In this document: piece by piece, positions 14,571 through 23,352 of the stretch
Numbering within the stretch: position 1 is the first letter of the stretch
Layout of the letters: the number at the start of each line of letters is the position of its first letter
Assembly (NCBI GenBank): GCA_028680875.1
Contig: JAQUJQ010000002.1
Coordinates: forward strand, 1 to 38,348
DNA length: 38,348 bases
Reading direction: 5' to 3'
From: Eubacteriales bacterium
GTDB taxonomy: Bacteria; Bacillota; Clostridia; Peptostreptococcales; Anaerovoracaceae
Notes under the pieces: generated by a model
What the model was told of the DNA's origin: nothing
Seen by the model: only the letters and a program-made list of their open reading frames with translations
Database searches by the model: none
Translations under genes and position numbers: made by a program

Positions 14571-16577
14571 CTATTCCACGTCCTTTAATGTAGATAGAAT
14601 TGTATTATACTTTCCTACTTGGCTGATACTGAAATCCTTTGGGTTCAGACTTTTTACCCCTTTCGGGACTCTGAGGATTCTGGAATTTACAAAAACAGTA
14701 TCCATAAAATCACCCTTAACTGCCACCTTACTATAAGGAGTAAAGTTCTCTCCAACAACGTAAGTACTCTCCCCAAAGTTAAAAATCTTTTCCACCCAAA
14801 TAGGACGAACACCCATCTTAAGCTCTTTAGGTTTAAAAGGGTTGCTTCCACCATAAACATAATTTGACCCATAAAGCATATCATATTGCAGTATTTCAAG
14901 GTTATCCAGGTAATTTCCATGGTTTTTCCTTGTTTGATGATACCAGGTTAAAATACCATTATGAATGCCTAAACGTTCCATTACCTCTGAATATAATTGA
15001 TAAGATGTAAGATCCCCATCGATTTTTTTTAAGTCATAATTTGCGTAGATTATATATTGTGTTTCATAAATAGAACGGTTCACCAAATCTTCCTCTGTTA
15101 AGCTTAATACGGGCAAATGATCCCCGTAAAACACCAGGACCGTCTTTTCATCATATTTTTTAAAGGTTGAAATTAAGTCCCCAACAAACTGATCCATCTC
15201 ATAAACCTGTTGGATATAATATTCCATAGCATTTCGTTCTTTCTCATCCTCGATGCCGCCAACTACCCGTACCGCTAATTTTTCATCATCAATCAATTTG
15301 TTTTCCGGATATCTCCCATGGCCTTGGACTGATACGGTAAAGATAAAATCCTGTCCCTCCGTGGATTCTAAAGCAGCCAAAATCTCCCCTGTTAATATCC
15401 TATCCTTTGCCCAATTTCTCGGAGTCTTTTTTACTTTATTCATATATTCAACAGAAGTAAAGGTATCAAAACCCAGATTGGCATAGACTAGATTTCTTCC
15501 ATAAAATGCTCCTCTGTGATTATGGATCGCATGAGTGGTATAACCCCATTTCTTTAATACATAGTTTACACTTTCACATGTGGTATCCTTCATGATGGTT
15601 TTATATGGATATTCACCAGGGCCAAAGGACATTATCCGCATTCCGGATAATACTTCAAATTCTGTATTGGCCGTACCGGCACCCACTGCAGGAACCTTAA
15701 GATAACCGTTACTGTATTTCTTCTTTAGTTTATGAAAATTGGGGATTGGATCACCGGACAATTCCAAGCCTTCAATCAACGTAGGATCGATAAAGGATTC
15801 CAATTGAACAAATATAATATTAGGCTGATTTTTCGTCTCTTCTCCTGCTGTATGAATAACAGGGATGCTTGTATTTGCCTCATCTACCCCCATAGGAATT
15901 CCATCTTTAAACACACTGAGTACCAATTCTTCTGAATAATCGACAGGTATAGGTACCCCTCGGTTTAACCAGGTATTGATGAAACAATACGGAACGCCAT
16001 AATCCTCATAGGCATAACCCAGGTTGCTGAAATAAGTTGACAGCCATCTATTATTAACACCTAAATTTGTAAACCCATATAAGGCCAACATAAAAACAAT
16101 AATTAAAACAAAATTAAGCTTATAACGAATAGGATTCTTCTTTTTGGGTGCAAACAGAAAGGCAACCACAAAAAGGGCAATGGCAATGATAATGGCCAGC
16201 ACAGTTAAGACAATTTCAAAAGTGCTCATATAATTGGGCAGGATTGATAGGCCATTTTCTAAAAGTGCTAAGTCGGACACCGTAAATGGCGTCATACGAA
16301 AGCTTAAGATTACTCCATTTATAATACCCAAAGCCAACCAAAGAGAAGAAATCAACACATAGACAAAAATACGCCGTTTCACAAGTAGGGAAACAGATAA
16401 GCTAACAAAAATAATAAAGGTATTGTAAAAAAACACCTTAGGGTTTCCGGCCAAAAAACCCAGACCCCCAAGAAGAGAACGCCTGCTTATAATTTCAATA
16501 AGTAAATTTAAAAGAAAAGCGAGTAATGCGGATTGTACTCCGCCATAAATCAAATATTTTCTATAAAACACTTTCAT
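14571..16577 (-). CDS. LTA-synthase-like membrane sulfatase/phosphoglycerol transferase
   Basis: A 668-aa protein with about five N-terminal membrane helices (residues 1-170), then an extracellular alkaline-phosphatase-superfamily domain. NIIFVQLESF supplies the first metal-binding Glu, GTANTEFEVLSG the nucleophile Thr, and FYGDHLP the metal-binding Asp-His. This matches LtaS, which polymerises glycerol phosphate from phosphatidylglycerol, and related enzymes that decorate surface glycans. About 100 residues after the catalytic domain (from KMGVRPIWVEKIFNFG on) look like an added IPT/TIG-type beta domain, absent from Bacillus LtaS. It lies between rsmA (gap six bases) and hisC (17 bases). Exact polymer substrate is uncertain. 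Confidence 0.85.
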   Translation of the reverse strand: MKVFYRKYLIYGGVQSALLAFLLNLLIEIISRRSLLGGLGFLAGNPKVFFYNTFIIFVSLSVSLLVKRRIFVYVLISSLWLALGIINGVILSFRMTPFTVSDLALLENGLSILPNYMSTFEIVLTVLAIIIAIALFVVAFLFAPKKKNPIRYKLNFVLIIVFMLALYGFTNLGVNNRWLSTYFSNLGYAYEDYGVPYCFINTWLNRGVPIPVDYSEELVLSVFKDGIPMGVDEANTSIPVIHTAGEETKNQPNIIFVQLESFIDPTLIEGLELSGDPIPNFHKLKKKYSNGYLKVPAVGAGTANTEFEVLSGMRIMSFGPGEYPYKTIMKDTTCESVNYVLKKWGYTTHAIHNHRGAFYGRNLVYANLGFDTFTSVEYMNKVKKTPRNWAKDRILTGEILAALESTEGQDFIFTVSVQGHGRYPENKLIDDEKLAVRVVGGIEDEKERNAMEYYIQQVYEMDQFVGDLISTFKKYDEKTVLVFYGDHLPVLSLTEEDLVNRSIYETQYIIYANYDLKKIDGDLTSYQLYSEVMERLGIHNGILTWYHQTRKNHGNYLDNLEILQYDMLYGSNYVYGGSNPFKPKELKMGVRPIWVEKIFNFGESTYVVGENFTPYSKVAVKGDFMDTVFVNSRILRVPKGVKSLNPKDFSISQVGKYNTILSTLKDVE

Positions 16578-16583
16578 CGTTTT

Positions 16584-17471
16584 TTAATCCCTTATCCCTT
16601 TATAAATGACATTTGACAAGACTGCAAACTCCTTCATATCTAAGGTTTCTGCTCTTCGATATGGGTTAATCCCTGCTTCGCTAATAACTTCTTTCACCTC
16701 TTCTTTGCTGAAGCCGTAAATACCATTTAAACTATTCAATAGTGTCTTTCTTCTTTGTCCAAACCCCGCCTTTACTACAGCAAAAAAAGTACCTTCGTTA
16801 TCCAGTTCGACCGGCGATTCTTTGCGGATTGTTAGTCGAATGACAGAAGAGTCCACCTTTGGTTTTGGAACAAAGACTTCCTTAGAAACAGAAGCGATCT
16901 TATCTACAATGCAATAATATTGAACCGTTACCGATAGAGCTCCATAGATCTTTGATCCCGGTATGGCTCTTATGCGATCGGCTACTTCTTTTTGCATCAT
17001 GATAGTGATGTTGCCGATCAGGCCTCGTCCATCCTCTTCCAGGATTTTCATAATAATAGGCGTGGTTATATAGTAAGGCAAGTTCCCTATTATTTTGACG
17101 CTATTAAACGGCCTCTTGTTCCCTTTTTCAGCATTTTTAATAATTTCTCTAAAATCTGTTTTCATAATATCGCGGTTGATTATTTCAATATTGTCATATC
17201 CGGCCAAGGTCTCCTGTAATATGGGAATAAGATTCCTGTCGATTTCTACAGCTATCACCTTGCGGGCTTTCTTGGCCGCCGCCGCCGTCAGCACACCTAT
17301 TCCCGGCCCTATTTCAATAACCAGATCTTCCTTACCTATTAGTGAATTCTCAATAATACGATCCACCAAATTTCCATCAATTAAAAAGTTTTGCCCCAAA
17401 CTTTTAGACAGTTGAAATTCATATTTATTCTTTATCTTCTGTATCGTTGCCGGTGAATAAAGCTTGTCCAT
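16584..17471 (-). CDS. rsmA: 16S rRNA (adenine1518-N6/adenine1519-N6) dimethyltransferase
   Basis: A 295-aa KsgA/RsmA. SLGQNFLIDGNLVDRI opens the SAM-binding fold, IEIGPGIGVLT is the glycine loop, and NLPYYITTPIIMK is the catalytic N-L-P-Y motif. It dimethylates two adjacent adenines in the 3' hairpin of 16S rRNA late in 30S assembly. A TTG at 17501 would add ten residues, but the ATG at 17471 gives the usual short N-terminus before the KSLGQNF motif and is chosen. It overlaps the end of rnmV by 47 bases, the common Firmicute rnmV-ksgA pairing, which points to translational coupling. Confidence 0.94.
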   Translation of the reverse strand: MDKLYSPATIQKIKNKYEFQLSKSLGQNFLIDGNLVDRIIENSLIGKEDLVIEIGPGIGVLTAAAAKKARKVIAVEIDRNLIPILQETLAGYDNIEIINRDIMKTDFREIIKNAEKGNKRPFNSVKIIGNLPYYITTPIIMKILEEDGRGLIGNITIMMQKEVADRIRAIPGSKIYGALSVTVQYYCIVDKIASVSKEVFVPKPKVDSSVIRLTIRKESPVELDNEGTFFAVVKAGFGQRRKTLLNSLNGIYGFSKEEVKEVISEAGINPYRRAETLDMKEFAVLSNVIYKGIRD

Positions 17472-17994
17472 ACCGGTAAAATTCCTCTCTTGTAATACCA
17501 AAATAATTCAAACGTTTTAAAAAGGTCTTTGCATTTCCATAACCGATTCCAAGTGCACTGCCAAGCTTGTTTCTTTTTTTCCCTGCCTCCACTGAACCGA
17601 TAAGACCAAAAAAAAGCAAGTCCTCCACAGTAAATTCGTTGTCGGACGACTCATGTATGCATCTGGCTTTCTCCAATGCCTTTCGTATACTGGCATCTGT
17701 AGCATTTTCAATTCCGATATCTCCCTCTTTAACCGCATCCTCTCTTACAAGATAGGCATGCTTCGCCTCCGGGAACCGTTTCTGAATACGATTTCGAATC
17801 TGTTCTCCGGCGTAATCGGGATCGGTTAATACAATAATTCCCGGTCCTCTATATGCTCTTTCTATCAGTTTCCAAGTTTCTTCACTGATTCCATGCCCAT
17901 GGGTGATAATGGTCTCAGCATTCAATGCGGATTTAACGGCATTTTCGTCATTTCGTCCTTCCACTACTATGATTTCCCTAATCTTCTTTTGCAT
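17425..17994 (-). CDS. rnmV: Ribonuclease M5 (5S rRNA maturase)
   Basis: A 189-aa Toprim nuclease. IIVVEGRNDENAV provides the catalytic Glu and VLTDPDYAGEQIR the DxD motif. GLIGSVEAGKKRNKLGSALGIGYGNAKTFL is split here as GLIGSVEAGKKR and LGIGYGNAKTF, the conserved C-terminal part. RNase M5 trims 5S rRNA precursors in Firmicutes together with ribosomal protein L18. The ATG lies inside the end of the divIC-like gene (17-base overlap) with AGAGG just upstream. Overlap with rsmA downstream is the standard arrangement. Confidence 0.92.
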   Translation of the reverse strand: MQKKIREIIVVEGRNDENAVKSALNAETIITHGHGISEETWKLIERAYRGPGIIVLTDPDYAGEQIRNRIQKRFPEAKHAYLVREDAVKEGDIGIENATDASIRKALEKARCIHESSDNEFTVEDLLFFGLIGSVEAGKKRNKLGSALGIGYGNAKTFLKRLNYFGITREEFYRYGQALFTGNDTEDKE

Positions 17995-18391
17995 CCTCTT
18001 CCTCTTCCATAAGCACGTAAAGAGTTTCCCCCGGAAGGATCATTTTAAGTTCCTGTCTGGCCTTTTGCTCGATATATTCCTTACTATCAATGTGAGTAAG
18101 CTGTTCCTCTAATTTCTCTTTTTCCTGTAATAATGCTTCTAATTCAGCCTCCGCTTTAGCCTCTTCCAGCTTTAAACTAATTAAATTATAAACGGACAGG
18201 CCGATAACTATAGCTAAAATCAGAAAAATAGAACAATACACAACTCTCCTGCGAAAAATTTTGCTTGCTCTTCGACGGGATATGGAATCCTTTGTCTGTT
18301 TTTCTTTTTGATATTTATTTGCATTAGAAAGGGCCCGCTTTTGTCTGCGCTCATTTCTGGCTGCCTCCATGTCTATAACTTTCTTTGCCAT
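17978..18391 (-). CDS. divIC: Septum formation initiator, DivIC/FtsB-like
   Basis: A 137-aa bitopic protein. A basic cytoplasmic N-terminus (about 48 residues) precedes one membrane helix near 50-72. A coiled coil rich in Glu, Lys and Leu follows at 73-100. SKEYIEQKARQELKM then matches the conserved extracellular end of DivIC/FtsB, and the tail is acidic. In the divisome it pairs with FtsL and regulates septal peptidoglycan synthesis. Its position directly after yabQ (gap 29 bases, GAGGAGA site) is the usual Firmicute order yabP-yabQ-divIC, which supports the assignment over other coiled-coil proteins. Confidence 0.87.
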   Translation of the reverse strand: MAKKVIDMEAARNERRQKRALSNANKYQKEKQTKDSISRRRASKIFRRRVVYCSIFLILAIVIGLSVYNLISLKLEEAKAEAELEALLQEKEKLEEQLTHIDSKEYIEQKARQELKMILPGETLYVLMEEEEDAKED

Positions 18392-18420
18392 GGCTTTCTC
18401 TCCTCATTAGTAGCCCCTGT

Positions 18421-18702
18421 TTACCGATAAACGTGCCTAATATTATACCATAAAATTGCACCTAGCGTAAAGCCTGCTATAGAAGGTACTGTTAATACTC
18501 CAAAATTGGAATAATAGAGACAAGCAGAAACTAATAAGGCGGTTAAAATCCAAAAAAGTATTTCTTGAATAATGGATATTGTTCTCTTTGGCTTGTACCG
18601 ATTATGATAGGCTATGAAGAGCTGCCTAAAGATGACTGTAGCAGCGCCGCAGAAAAATAAAGCAAGAAACTCAAACAGCTGTTCCCTTATCAACTGACTC
18701 AT
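18421..18702 (-). CDS. yabQ: Spore cortex biosynthesis protein YabQ
   Basis: A 93-aa membrane protein with about three hydrophobic segments (roughly 10-30, 46-64 and 69-87) and conserved residues such as FRQLF and the Trp-Tyr end. YabQ localises to the forespore membrane and is needed for cortex formation in Bacillus. The ATG overlaps the yabP stop as ATGA, so the two are translationally coupled. Together with yabP it shows that the organism has a sporulation programme, though it does not prove that it sporulates. Confidence 0.87.
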   Translation of the reverse strand: MSQLIREQLFEFLALFFCGAATVIFRQLFIAYHNRYKPKRTISIIQEILFWILTALLVSACLYYSNFGVLTVPSIAGFTLGAILWYNIRHVYR

Positions 18703-18953
18703 TTTAACATTTTTTTAAGGAATCCGCCTTCAGACTTTTCTCTTTTTTCTGTATAAGTTGCGGATGTAACAGATCCGGTAATAATAACTTTACCTTCTTC
18801 CAGGTCAAGCTTCTGAATATGCATCTCCTGACCCTTTAAAAGAAGCCCTCCTTCATGAATGGTCAACAGAATGGTTTCTTCGTTGAAGTTATCTACATCT
18901 TTTACATCAGTAACTGTGATCTGCTTCCGATCCTCAATAAATAAATTATGCAT
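18699..18953 (-). CDS. yabP: Sporulation protein YabP
   Basis: An 84-aa soluble protein of the YabP/YqfC family. It has a beta-rich core containing RKQITVTDVKDVDNFNEE and GGLLLKGQEMHI, then a Ser/Lys/Glu-rich tail. YabP is made in the mother cell and is required for spore formation in Bacillus. The ATG at 18953 follows a G-rich ribosome binding site. It is the first gene of the yabP-yabQ-divIC-rnmV-rsmA run and starts 61 bases after walK. A weak sigma-E-like site lies in that gap. Confidence 0.88.
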   Translation of the reverse strand: MHNLFIEDRKQITVTDVKDVDNFNEETILLTIHEGGLLLKGQEMHIQKLDLEEGKVIITGSVTSATYTEKREKSEGGFLKKMLK

Positions 18954-18972
18954 CCCAATCCCCCCTCACCTA

Positions 18973-19002
18973 TTACTATGCACATTCTTTCAATAAAATG
19001 TC
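18973..19002 (-). promoter_or_regulatory. Possible sigma-E-type promoter ahead of yabP
   Basis: The minus strand reads GACATTT (19002-18996), 15 bases, then CATAGTAA (18980-18973). This loosely resembles the mother-cell sigma-E pattern (-35 ending ATATT, -10 CATACANT). YabP is sigma-E-dependent in Bacillus. The match is partial. Confidence 0.28.
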
Positions 19003-19014
19003 AGGGACGCACCC

Positions 19015-20829
19015 TTATTCAATATTGCTTATTCCTCTGGTAGGTGCTAAAGGCAAGGTAATTGTGATTTTTGTTCCTTTCCCTATCCGGCTCTCTATGC
19101 AAATATTTCCTCCATGCTCCTCAACAATTTGTTTGGCGATGGAAAGCCCTAAACCGGTCCCCCCCATTTCTCTGGATCGAGCTTTATCTACCCTATAAAA
19201 CCGTTCAAATATACGAGGAATTTCTTTTTCTGCAATACCTATTCCATCATCCTTAACTGTGATATAGGCTTTATTTTCCTCCTTAAAGACAACAATATCG
19301 ATATGTCCCCGTTCCGGCGAATATTTTATGGCATTGCTTAACACATTTAACAAAACCTGTTCCATTCTGTCACGATCAATCACGGTCATAATCTTCTGCT
19401 CTCCGTCTATTTGAAGATTCAACTGTTGATCCTTTGCATCAGCAGTAATTTCCATCTTTGTAACCGCTGTTTTAACAACATTGAGCAAATTAACCTCTTT
19501 TTTATACCATCTCTCTTGTTTATAATCCAGCCGGGAAAGTTGAAGCAATTCCCGGACCAATCGGCTCATTCGATCTGCCTCTGCATCGACGATGGTTAAG
19601 AATCCTCGTATTGTTTCGCAATCCGTAATCTCTCTCTCCACCAAGGTTTCCGTATAACTCTTAATTGTGGTCAGAGGCGTCTTCAATTCATGGGAAACAT
19701 TTGCCACAAAATCTCTCTGCATATGCTCTAGCTTTTGTTGCTCTGTAATATCCTGCAGCAGCATGATGATCCCGACATCTTCATCGCTTTCATCCCTAAA
19801 CCGATCATAGCGGACAGAAAAAGCCCTTCCGCTGTAGTCAAAAGTATCATGGGCCCCTCCATTTTTGCAATTCTCCAGAATACAATCAAAGCGCAGTTTT
19901 TTACTATATTTGCCGATGATTTCATCGTATCCTTTCTTTTCAATGTCCTTTTGTTTAATAGAAAGCATAATCGTAGCAGCCGGATTTGCAAGAATAATGC
20001 GGCGGTTCATATCAATAGCCAGTAACCCATCCGCCATATATTTTAAAATAGTTTCCAGTTTACTTTTTTCATTGGATATTTCCGATAGCGTAAAATCCAG
20101 CTTCTCCCTTAATAAATTAAACATCACAGCTAAACGTCCAATTTCATCATCGGACTTGACGCTTACTTCCTGGCTGAAATCTCCCCGGGACATTTTTTCT
20201 GCTTTTTCCGTTAACTCATTAATGGGAATGGTGATACTTCTGGAAATAATAAAACCAAGCGCTACCGTAACCAGTAACGCAACAAACATAGATTTCAAAA
20301 AAATCATCTTTGACTGTCTTTGGGTTTCATAGACGCTTGAAATATCTGCCCGTAGGCAAACAACTCCTGTAATTTTCCCCCCATTTTCTAAAGGAAATAC
20401 CATATTTTTAACCGGGATGCCGGAGGCGAGAAACCCGTCGGATTCAGCGATTTGACCGGAAAGTCCACGTACCAGGATATACTGATCCAGCAAATTCAAG
20501 CCACTCTTACCTATATAGTTCAGGTTGCTGGAAGCAATGATGATAAAATCGTCATTGACAACAAACATTTCTTCACGAAGGCTTTCGGACCAAGCTAAAA
20601 TATCTGCCTGGATTTCATTTTGATAACTTTTTAAGTCATCGTATTCTTGTAAAGAGAGGATATTTTCCTGTACTATCTTAGTAAAATTATCTCGTATGGA
20701 TTCCATCTGATACGCTTCCAACTCGCGCATGATGAAAACGCCGGTAATCGTCATAGCTATAAATACCAACAGGAAGTAAATCGATACGATTCGCCAACGG
20801 ATGCTTTTCCATCTCTTCTTGATTGTCAT
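19015..20829 (-). CDS. walK: Sensor histidine kinase WalK (YycG-like)
   Basis: A 604-aa membrane kinase. Layout: membrane helix about 13-34, an extracytoplasmic sensor of about 140 residues, a second helix, HAMP, then PAS (ADGLLAIDMNRRIILANPAA). The HisKA box FVANVSHELKTPLT holds the phosphorylated His, followed by an N box and GTGLGLSIAK. It senses cell-wall state and phosphorylates WalR. A TTG at 20859 would extend it inside walR. The ATG at 20829 has AGGAGG ten bases upstream and follows the walR stop by four bases, so it is chosen. No walH, walI or walJ gene follows, and yabP comes next. Confidence 0.9.
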   Translation of the reverse strand: MTIKKRWKSIRWRIVSIYFLLVFIAMTITGVFIMRELEAYQMESIRDNFTKIVQENILSLQEYDDLKSYQNEIQADILAWSESLREEMFVVNDDFIIIASSNLNYIGKSGLNLLDQYILVRGLSGQIAESDGFLASGIPVKNMVFPLENGGKITGVVCLRADISSVYETQRQSKMIFLKSMFVALLVTVALGFIISRSITIPINELTEKAEKMSRGDFSQEVSVKSDDEIGRLAVMFNLLREKLDFTLSEISNEKSKLETILKYMADGLLAIDMNRRIILANPAATIMLSIKQKDIEKKGYDEIIGKYSKKLRFDCILENCKNGGAHDTFDYSGRAFSVRYDRFRDESDEDVGIIMLLQDITEQQKLEHMQRDFVANVSHELKTPLTTIKSYTETLVEREITDCETIRGFLTIVDAEADRMSRLVRELLQLSRLDYKQERWYKKEVNLLNVVKTAVTKMEITADAKDQQLNLQIDGEQKIMTVIDRDRMEQVLLNVLSNAIKYSPERGHIDIVVFKEENKAYITVKDDGIGIAEKEIPRIFERFYRVDKARSREMGGTGLGLSIAKQIVEEHGGNICIESRIGKGTKITITLPLAPTRGISNIE

Positions 20830-20833
20830 TAGA

Positions 20834-21532
20834 TTATGGCCTCCTGAAGTAATAGCCAATCCCTCTTTTGGTCATTATGTATTTTGGATCACTGGAGTTA
20901 TCTTCCAGTTTTTCCCGTAGTCTTCTTACCGTTACGTCTACCGTACGAATATCTCCATAATATTCATAACCCCAAACCTCTTCCAAAAGTTGTTCTCTGG
21001 AAAAAACATGGTTTTCCCGTCCTGCCAAATATTTCAACAATTCAAACTCTCTCAGGGTTAACTCTAACGGAACACCCTCTTTTCGTACCTCATATCGATT
21101 CATATCAATGGCCAGGTTTCCAAATTCCTGCACATCAGCAGGAGCATCTTGTAAACTGGCAATCAAATCTGTTCTTCTTATATTGGCTTTGATCCGTGCC
21201 ACCAGCTCACGCATACTAAAAGGCTTGGTTATGTAATCGTCCGCCCCTAATTCCAGACCTAAAACTTTATCAACCTCTTCTTCTTTAGCAGTCAATATCA
21301 AAATCGGCACTGTACTGATTTCTCGAACCCTCTTGCAAACCTGAAAACCGTCCATTTCAGGAAGCATAACATCTAATAAAATCAAATCCGGCTTCAAAGA
21401 CAAGGCCTTATCCAAGCCGGTTTTTCCATCATAAGCCATATCGATTTCAAATCCCTCTTTTACAAGATTAAATTTGATAATATCAGCAATAGATTTTTCA
21501 TCTTCTATAATTAATATTTTTTTTATATTCAT
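20834..21532 (-). CDS. walR: Response regulator WalR (YycF-like)
   Basis: A 232-aa OmpR/PhoB-type regulator. The receiver domain has the acidic pair EDE near residue 11, LILLDVMLPEMDG with the phosphorylated Asp near 54, and the Lys in ITKPF. The C-terminal winged helix includes VWGYEYYGDIRTVDVTVRRLREK, nearly the WalR recognition helix. WalR controls peptidoglycan hydrolases and is essential in most Firmicutes. The gene directly follows an M23 peptidase gene; their spacing (TAAGGAG) suggests coupling. That makes one transcript carrying a wall hydrolase and its likely regulator. Confidence 0.93.
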   Translation of the reverse strand: MNIKKILIIEDEKSIADIIKFNLVKEGFEIDMAYDGKTGLDKALSLKPDLILLDVMLPEMDGFQVCKRVREISTVPILILTAKEEEVDKVLGLELGADDYITKPFSMRELVARIKANIRRTDLIASLQDAPADVQEFGNLAIDMNRYEVRKEGVPLELTLREFELLKYLAGRENHVFSREQLLEEVWGYEYYGDIRTVDVTVRRLREKLEDNSSDPKYIMTKRGIGYYFRRP

Positions 21533-21547
21533 GAATTAATAATCTCC

Positions 21548-23305
21548 TTATTTTAAATACTTTAAGGGATTTTTTGCAACTCCGTTAATACGGACCTCAA
21601 AATGAAGGTGGGGGCCTGTACTTCTCCCTGTATTCCCCACATTGGCAATGTGTTGCCCCTGATAAACCTTACTTCCTTTTGACACCAGCAATTTACTGCA
21701 ATGGGCATAAACTGTTACCCGATTTCCACCATGATCAATTTTGATCACATTACCATAAGAACTCTGCCTACCTGCAAAAATGACAGTTCCTCCATCAGAT
21801 GCACGGATTTTGGTACCTACCGGCGCTGCCAAATCGATACCATAGTGCATTCTCCCCCACCTTGTCCCGAATCGAGAGCTTAGGGAACCTCTTGTCGGAT
21901 AGTTAAAACTGCCTGTACCTACCAGGGCCGGCACATTTTTGGTTCCTTTTATAACTACTTGCGTTTTAGGTTCTTTGATAACCTCCGAGCTGATTTCGTT
22001 CCGGCTTACTTCAATACCGTTACAGCGTACCACTTCTGCTTTTACCTGGCGCTCTCCGGGTGCCCCTGCAATTTTTACGGTTTGTTCTCCTTTAAAAAGG
22101 GTGGAGGTTTCCTCGTAGGTTATTTCATAGTCCATTTTCGCTTTATAGGTAACCAACTCTTTAGTTTGCACCGTTAAGACCGGACAGACCCGGGTCAAAG
22201 ACAACTCTTGTCCGATATGGAGGTCTTCTGTTTTTACATCCTGATTTGATACCTGTAGTTCATTTGGTTTCAATCCATAATCCTTGGCGATTTGATTAAA
22301 GGTGTCACCGTCCTGTACTATATGAACCTTCTTTTCAACTGCTCCGGTTAACATATAATCCAGTACTTCATCACCCTGCCGAATATTTTTAATCTTTGTA
22401 TTGATCTCTTTTACCTCAACATTTTCCAGAAAATCAACAGACTTATATTCGACAGAATCATCTTTTACAGTATATTTATCTTTTATTGTTTCTAATATTT
22501 CTTCTGCTCTTTTTTTACTGTCTAAAACCGCTACTTGCTTTCCGTCTGCCATAATGGCATAGGCATTGGCATTCATATCTCTTAAATAAGTCAGTGTATT
22601 CAACACGTCGTCCTTATCATCGATTTTTAAATTCCAACCGATTATTTTATTAAAAGAGATATTCTCATCCTTATCAATTTTCACTTCTGCCCCGTAGGCA
22701 TAAGTCAATTTATCTCCTATGACGTCAATGGTCATAAAAACATCTTGCCGGTCTTTCACCGTGCCTAGAACCTTACCATTATACATGTACTCATAGGCTG
22801 TCAGATTTCCAATAATTATAGCTGCCACCGCTGTTGTAAACGCACAGGCACATAATATACTGATAAGCTGCCTTTTATGCCCCTTTGCCCATCTTTGGAA
22901 AGTGACCCGTTTTTCATGACAAATCTCCGGAATTTGTAATATTCTGTTACTAAGCCTGTCTATATTGACATCCACTTTGTTGATCAATCCTGCGGCTTTA
23001 TCAGACATATGTGATTCCCATTTGAAAAAGGCTGCAAATAAACCATCTATAAAGTCATCCAGCCTTTGGTCAACATTTTCCTTTTTTACCTCTTTTGATT
23101 TTAATAATTCTCGTTGTTTTTGTTTCATTTGTGATATTCGTTCCAATTCTTCCTCGATGCTTTCAAAATCTAGAATATTTTTTTCTACAACCAAAGAAGA
23201 GGTACAGAATTTCTCCGTATCTCTCATATCTTCATTATTTTGTTGTTTTATATTATCGACAGTACCGTCTCCGGTGCCACATTCTTTATCCGGCTTACCC
23301 GCCAT
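21548..23305 (-). CDS. Membrane-anchored LysM-G5-M23 endopeptidase
   Basis: A 585-aa wall hydrolase. An unusually long cytoplasmic region (1-145) with a coiled coil around 48-80 precedes one membrane helix (146-167). An uncharacterised extracellular segment follows, then LysM (328-371, HIVQDGDTFNQIAKDYGL), G5 (375-455) and a C-terminal M23 domain. Zinc ligands are His487 and Asp491 in MHYGIDLAAP and His568 in HLHFEV, with His535 and His566 also expected at the active site. M23 enzymes cut peptide cross-bridges in peptidoglycan; LysM and G5 bind glycan. It starts the operon with walR and walK behind AAGGAGG, so it is probably a WalR-linked elongation or division hydrolase. Confidence 0.9.
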   Translation of the reverse strand: MAGKPDKECGTGDGTVDNIKQQNNEDMRDTEKFCTSSLVVEKNILDFESIEEELERISQMKQKQRELLKSKEVKKENVDQRLDDFIDGLFAAFFKWESHMSDKAAGLINKVDVNIDRLSNRILQIPEICHEKRVTFQRWAKGHKRQLISILCACAFTTAVAAIIIGNLTAYEYMYNGKVLGTVKDRQDVFMTIDVIGDKLTYAYGAEVKIDKDENISFNKIIGWNLKIDDKDDVLNTLTYLRDMNANAYAIMADGKQVAVLDSKKRAEEILETIKDKYTVKDDSVEYKSVDFLENVEVKEINTKIKNIRQGDEVLDYMLTGAVEKKVHIVQDGDTFNQIAKDYGLKPNELQVSNQDVKTEDLHIGQELSLTRVCPVLTVQTKELVTYKAKMDYEITYEETSTLFKGEQTVKIAGAPGERQVKAEVVRCNGIEVSRNEISSEVIKEPKTQVVIKGTKNVPALVGTGSFNYPTRGSLSSRFGTRWGRMHYGIDLAAPVGTKIRASDGGTVIFAGRQSSYGNVIKIDHGGNRVTVYAHCSKLLVSKGSKVYQGQHIANVGNTGRSTGPHLHFEVRINGVAKNPLKYLK

Positions 23306-23352
23306 ATGTTCCTCCTTATCGTTTAAGCGATTGGGTTCTTCATATGTACTAT

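Noticed and set aside
19865..20332. 155-codon plus-strand open frame opposite walK
   Set aside because: Shadow frame within a well-defined kinase; composition is not protein-like.
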